A DNA stretch of 64,000 bases, from assembly GCA_032191485.1 (NCBI GenBank), contig JAVDOI010000003.1, positions 5,243,694 through 5,307,693 of the forward strand, read 5' to 3'. Below are positions 59,730-64,000 of this stretch, one piece after another; the first letter of the stretch is position 1, and the number at the start of each line of letters is the position of its first letter. Source of the DNA: Leptoclinus maculatus. Its lineage: Eukaryota; Chordata; Actinopteri; Perciformes; Stichaeidae. Both the position numbers and the translations under genes were made by a program. The notes beneath the pieces are model-generated. The model made no database searches and was not told the DNA's origin. It worked only from the letters and a program-made list of their open reading frames with translations.

Positions 59730-60043
59730 TATGTACCTTGGACTCATTCTTGACTCGACCCTCTCGTTCCTGCCCCATGTCAACCACATCACCCAAACAG
59801 CCTTCTTCCACCTTCGTAACGTCGCCCGCCTCTGACCCTCACCGTCAGTTACTGCTAAGGAAACACTCGTTCATGCATTTGGAACATCCGGACTTGACTA
59901 CTGCAACAGTATCCTCTAAGGTACCTTTGACCAAGTCCTTAATAAACTCTTTTATTCTTGTTTTATTTATTTTATTGTACAGTATGTAAAGGGTCTTTGA
60001 GAACTTTGAAAAGCACTAGATAAATGTGATGTATTATTATTGA
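59730..60043 (+). mobile_element. Truncated LINE (L2-like) reverse-transcriptase tail
   Basis: The plus frame reads YLGLILDSTLSFLPHVNHIT, QTAFFHLRNVARL, stop, PSPSVTAKETLVHAFGTSGL and DYCNSIL before another stop. This is the C-terminal part of an L2/CR1-type reverse transcriptase (LGV.LDS.LSF..H......AFFHLRN.ARLRPSL....ETLVHAFV.SRLDYCN). It is followed by the typical tail 'gggtctttgagaactttgaa' and 'aagcactagataaatgtgat' with a TATTATTATT end. In-frame stops and an internal deletion show it is dead. Confidence 0.85.
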
Positions 60044-61043
60044 GTTGTCCTTTAACACTTGAAAGACAAACATATAGTAGGTCGTACGATCGGGCCAATG
60101 AGCTCTCAAAAGAAGGGCGCAAGAAGTTTTAGGAATATTCAGTGCTTGCATTATATTGTAAGAAACAAACTGGTGAGAGGTTTGTACAGAAAACTGGTCT
60201 CTGGAAAGTCACGAAAGGACATTCTGAAAGCTGAGACATTGCAACTATAAAACTAAAAACATCTGTAAACTGACCTCAGCTTGGCCATTGTACTATTAAT
60301 GCAGGGTCAATTGCCAGTCCTTTAACCGCGAGGTTGGCTCTTACTCCCCATACCTATGTTGAAGTGTCCTAGAGTGAGATACTGATGGCACTTTACAGCA
60401 GCCCACTGCTCTTAAGGCTTAGAATGGGTTAAATGCAGAGGTAACATGTCATGTATGTATGCCAATTGAAAAAAGTTTATATATTTTTTTCATTTATTAC
60501 ACACTATTCATAGTTCAGCTTCTTGTGCACCTAGAACAAAGATTGCAGAGAGCTCACTCTGTTCAGTTTGAGAAACACCTTAGATTTGGCAGTCTTAAAT
60601 CCCAGTTAATCCTGGACTGAATCTGGCCTTGAAAGGGTTTTTACAGGTCCTCAGACAGCTATCAGCCCATTTTACCAGGATACCATTAGTACCGTATATG
60701 TGCACACTCTCTCCCTCAGCCCCGGCACCTCTAATAAGACCTTTCAACTGCTCTGAATACCTTTACAATATTTGCTTACTGAAATCTTGACATATGTCTC
60801 GCATCGGAGACCAAAGACACAGACGCAGTTTTGTTCGAAGCTCTGGTGTCATGTCCTGCCTTCACTTGCTTGAATTCGCTCTGGCAGGAGGGTTTGGCAA
60901 GGTTGATAATAAATTAGATAAATTCTGGGAAGTGGCTCAGGAGTAAACAAGTCTCGGCCGCATTAATGTCAAAGTGCACACCCTTGATCTGCACTTGAAT
61001 GAGAGGGAGCTGTGTTCAGGATGTGCGCCAGTTATTAGCAGCT

Positions 61044-61045
<2 letters not shown>

Positions 61046-61101
<56 letters not shown>
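61046..61101. repeat. (CA)n microsatellite
   Basis: A perfect CA run of about 56 bases, followed at 61220-61259 by a (TG)n run of about 40 bases. The two are complementary and about 120 bases apart. Confidence 0.95.
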
Positions 61102-61102
<1 letters not shown>

Positions 61103-61216
61103 CTGGCTTAATCAGGAACAGAAAAGCCACAGATATCAGATTAAGTGCTAAAAATCTGTTAGATAAAACCTGTGAGAGATCTTTGTCTGTATGTGTTCCT
61201 GGTTTAGGCTACACAA

Positions 61217-61263
<47 letters not shown>

Positions 61264-61762
61264 TGTGAACTCAGACATCTGGCCTCATGGTCTCTTTGCA
61301 CAACAGGCCACTATTTACTGCCCCTCTAAGGGTCATAAAACACATGCCTGAGTGTGTCTGTGTGTAATCATCTCTTCCTTTCCCAGCTTCTCTTACTTTT
61401 CCTTCTCAGGTTTTTTGTTTTCTTCTGAAGCAAAGTTCAAAAGATGTGATCACTGGGGAACATTGGAGAACTCCTGTTTGCCTCTTTCTCTCTCTATAAT
61501 CACGTCTCTTTGTCTTCATCTTCCCTCTCGTTTGCTCAGTCCCCAGTGGTCCAGTGAGGGGGGGACAGCATTTCGACACCGACATTTCAAGGGGGGAACC
61601 CAGTGGCAATATGGTAAATCAATGAGAAATACACTGGAGCTTATTCCCTTAATCAATATTCATAGTGACATTTCAGTGGCGATGGAATGCAAGCAGCTTG
61701 ATGCAGCTGCTCAATGGAGAAAATTAATCCTCTGTTTTTTGGAGGACAGGAAGTTCCGGTTA

Positions 61763-62085
61763 TGACCACCACCAAGTACCAAGGCTTTCACCTGGACTCT
61801 GACCTCAGTAGGGAAACCCACATTGAAGATGTGGTGAGGAAAGCCTTTACGCCTAAAAGCTCCACTTTCTGAGGACCTTGTTACCATCTGCACTGCTGTG
61901 GTCAGGCCATTTCTGGAGTATGCCAGTGTCTTTGTGGTGGGGGTGCGATTAAAGCCAGGATGCATTGCTGGAAAGGATGCAAAAAGGGGCCCTCAGAACC
62001 ATCTTCGGAGGCTGCACCCTACCGACGCATCTCCCATTTCTTCAGAGCAGGAGGAAACAGGCAGCCTGACAAACACACAACATCC
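61763..62085 (+). mobile_element. Degenerate LINE reverse-transcriptase fragment
   Basis: In shifting plus frames: TTKYQGFHLDSDLSRETHIE, DVVRKAF, then CTAVVRPFLEYASVF, then RMQKGALRTIFGGCT and THLPFLQSRRKQ. The order (K-Y-L-G-x-x-L-D-S, V-R-P-x-L-E-Y-A-x-x-x-W, V-Q-K-x-A-L-R) is that of the C-terminal region of non-LTR reverse transcriptases. Frameshifts and a stop make it non-functional. It is a different family from the fragment at 59730. Confidence 0.7.
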
Positions 62086-62324
62086 CCTCCATGATTTGCT
62101 CCAACAGACCAGAGCAGCGAACACAAACATACTCTTACGTAGCAGCAACAATCTTACACATGTCCAGTGCAGAAGAAACAGGCAGCAATGCAGCAGTCCT
62201 CGCTGGCTATTCACGTACACTGAGCATGCGGGTGGGTGCCGGTGTAAACAGGAAGTAGATTGGTTGCTTAGTTAAAAAAATACGACAGATTAATATAGTA
62301 GTCTTTAACAATGAAAGGTCGTGC

Positions 62325-62334
62325 TTGATACTAA
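62325..62334. repeat. Target site duplication, left copy
   Basis: TTGATACTAA here is repeated exactly at 63213-63222 on the other side of the element. Confidence 0.7.
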
Positions 62335-63212
62335 CAGCCCTGTCTCCTAAAAATAGCGTTCCCCCAAAACTAAAATGCATTCTCAATTACGTTTGACCAT
62401 AAACGTATTTTCTCCCTGATTACGTTTGTGTTTGACGTATTTCAAATACGTTTCTAATCAACATATCTTTGCCGTACTCTAGTCTTTATTATTTTTCTGT
62501 GATCTGCCTCGCCTCTACCCCCGCCACCCACGAGTTGTTGTCCCGCGGCCTGTTCCGAGGGCTGACGGACCTGACGACGGGTGCCTCGTGGCGGGGGCGG
62601 CTGGAGGCTGCGGGGGCGGCTGGAGGCTGGGCGGCTGGAGGCTGCGCCAACGGGTGAGCGCCCGCCACTCGGAACCATAAAACCAAGTCCCGGATTTTAC
62701 CCGGGGGACGTTCTGGAGGTATTGTGGCCGGGTGATGTGTCTCGTTGCTGGGGAGGAATGAGCCAAGAGTGGCGGGTTGTAGTGGAGGTATATTTTATTT
62801 ATTTTGATCAATCTAACCCTAACCCTAACCCTGCCCTAACCCTAACCCTAACCCTAACCCTTAAGAGAGTCACGGTTACTCCCGGATTTTACCCGCGGGC
62901 CTTTGTGGAGGTATTGTAGCTGCGTAATGTTCCTAGTTGCTCGGCCTGGATGAGCGTGTTTCTGCCAGAGACAGGCGGCGTGTTGCGGTAGTATTCCGAC
63001 CATGTAATCGGCCTCAATGCTCGGCTTCAAATCATTGCGAAGGAGAGGCGGTGGTGGAGAGGGAAAAGAAGGTTAAAGTGTTAAAATGTTGATTAGAAAC
63101 GTATTTGTAATACGTCAAACACAAACGTAATCAGGGAGAAAATACGTTTCTAGTCAAACGTAATTGAGAATGCCTTTTAGTTTTAGGGGAACGTAATTTT
63201 TAGGAGACAGGG
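62335..63212. mobile_element. Non-autonomous DNA transposon with about 128-bp TIRs carrying telomeric repeats
   Basis: The left end (CCCTGTCTCCTAAAAAT..., 62338-62465) and right end (63086-63212) are inverted copies of about 128 bases with only a few differences. A 10-bp direct duplication (TTGATACTAA) flanks the element, apart from an extra CAG on the left. The interior is GC-rich. It contains a direct repeat of a 'cccggattttacccg' module (62684 and 62882) on both sides of a (CCCTAA)n array, and no transposase. Long TIRs with 9-10-bp duplications are known for Mutator-like and IS4EU-type elements, so one of these is likely. A TIR fragment is also seen at 42953-42979. Confidence 0.8.
62813..62861. 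repeat. Interstitial telomeric repeat (CCCTAA)n
   Basis: About eight units of CTAACC with one imperfect unit ('ctgccctaa'). This is the vertebrate telomere hexamer, and it lies inside the transposon body. Confidence 0.95.
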
Positions 63213-63222
63213 TTGATACTAA
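63213..63222. repeat. Target site duplication, right copy
   Basis: TTGATACTAA, identical to 62325-62334, directly adjoining the right TIR. Confidence 0.7.
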
Positions 63223-63834
63223 AGGTCTTCCTCAATAAACTCAAACAGACACATTTCGTTTTGTTTTTCAGACTTAGTTACAACGCTGCTCTCTCTCTCT
63301 CACACATCAAATTTACTTTAATATTAACACTTACACATAATGGTTTTTCTGTATTATGGGTCCATAAATGTGGTCTACACACGTCTCTCACTCGTTTCCT
63401 CGGTTTCGTTGTTGTCTGTTCACACTCGTAGCTGCTGGTGGCTGAAGTCTCTGTCGTACTGGAGAGCAATTCAACAATAGTTGTGTAGAACAAAATAAGC
63501 ATTAATAAGAAAAGGAAAGTCCTCCGTTTTGTGTCCATCCTCCTCAAAGCCGCAAACCGTGAACCTTTAAACGTCCGCTCCGTAGGTATGATAACCCCGT
63601 TGGACACGCCGCTCCCTAATCGCTCCAATAACAGCTGCTTTTAACTGCACAACAGCTGCTAGTAAAGACAACAAGCTCAGCAATGCCTGTAATCAGTTGT
63701 CCATGTTGAATTAACCTGGTAGTTGATCGATAATCAAGGCTGTTGTTGTTTGTGATTTTCCGGGAAAGGGTCACGTGATAGGGGCGTGACAAATCAGGGA
63801 AGGACACGTCGTGACTGCTAAGAACCAATCAAGC
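63223..63834. other. Spacer, nothing firm recognised
   Basis: Contains short frames on both strands without family resemblance. The minus frame 63278-63628 has a hydrophobic stretch (FLFLLMLILFYTTIVELL) after MDTKRR, like a signal-anchor, but it has no supporting splice or family evidence. Confidence 0.35.
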
Positions 63835-64000
63835 AGCAAACGGCGTCCACACTAGTCGGCAACTCCAGAGTTTTCAAACGTATTCGTCCTCGGGAGCATT
63901 TTCAAACTTTTCCGTTTTCGGTGCTCTGACACTCAGTGTAAACGTAGCAAAAGATATGCGTTTTCGAAGGGAAACGTAGTAGTGTGGACATGGCCTAAGA
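63835..64000. mobile_element. Partial MITE ('ttttcgaagggaaacgtag' type), cut by window edge
   Basis: 'cggcgtccacactagtcggc', 'ttttcaaacttttccgtttt', 'gtgtaaacgtagcaaaagat' and 'agtagtgtggacatggccta' are words of a widespread vertebrate DNA-transposon family. The inverted motifs 'gtccacacta' (63846) and 'tagtgtggac' (about 63981-63990) face each other, so the copy may be nearly complete and short. Confidence 0.6.

Noticed and set aside
62454..62919. Several overlapping Ala/Pro/Gly-rich frames on both strands
   Set aside because: They arise from the GC-rich interior and telomeric repeats of the transposon at 62335-63212.
1..64000. CRISPR arrays, operons, prophage or plasmid functions
   Set aside because: Intron-exon structure, vertebrate repeats and the absence of dense ORFs exclude a prokaryotic source. 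All tandem repeats are microsatellites or the telomeric array, not spaced palindromic repeats.

Overview
This is vertebrate genomic DNA, almost certainly from a teleost (probably percomorph) fish. Coding information is split into short exons with GT-AG borders. (CA)n/(TG)n microsatellites are extremely dense. The spacer is full of dispersed repeats of a kind common in fish genomes: TIR-bearing MITE-like elements, truncated non-LTR retrotransposon tails, and a RecQ-helicase-like transposon fragment. Nothing bacterial or operon-like is present. All family names come from reading translations and recalling protein families; no database search was run.

Region 1 (1-41,670, plus strand) holds the 3' part of one leucine-rich-repeat gene. 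Eight consecutive exons (257-357, 536-655, 3130-3277, 6121-6276, 8208-8320, 10914-11055, 11894-12060, 41535-41669) join in one open frame. They encode about 359 residues of ribonuclease-inhibitor-type LRRs and a short C-terminus. Exon by exon this aligns with the LRR core of PPP1R37 (LRRC68), but it looks like a divergent paralogue because it stops soon after the last LRR. The 5' end lies before the window. The last intron is about 29.5 kb. It carries many old repeats and also several non-repetitive, homeodomain/POU-motif-rich islands that look like conserved non-coding elements, although conservation cannot be measured here.

Region 2 (41,670-56,300) has no convincing intact gene. It holds microsatellites, MITE-like elements, an AT-rich hairpin at 52.1 kb and one orphan exon-like segment on the minus strand (54,240-54,410) with a weak resemblance to the end of a caspase fold.

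Region 3 (56,318-58,059, minus strand) is a decayed copy of the 3' end of adenylate kinase 7 (AK7). It includes the C-terminal Dpy-30 motif, but several frameshifts and a stop interrupt it. No upstream AK7 exons were recognised before the window ends.

Region 4 (58,060-64,000) is repeat-rich. It has two degenerate LINE reverse-transcriptase tails, an 878-bp DNA transposon with TIRs of about 128 bp and a 10-bp target duplication that carries an interstitial telomeric (CCCTAA)n array, and the end of another MITE at the right edge.

No complete new biological system was identified. The best leads are the divergent PPP1R37-like gene with its giant last intron, the near-identical POU/homeodomain composite sites, the telomere-repeat-bearing transposon and the broken AK7 copy.
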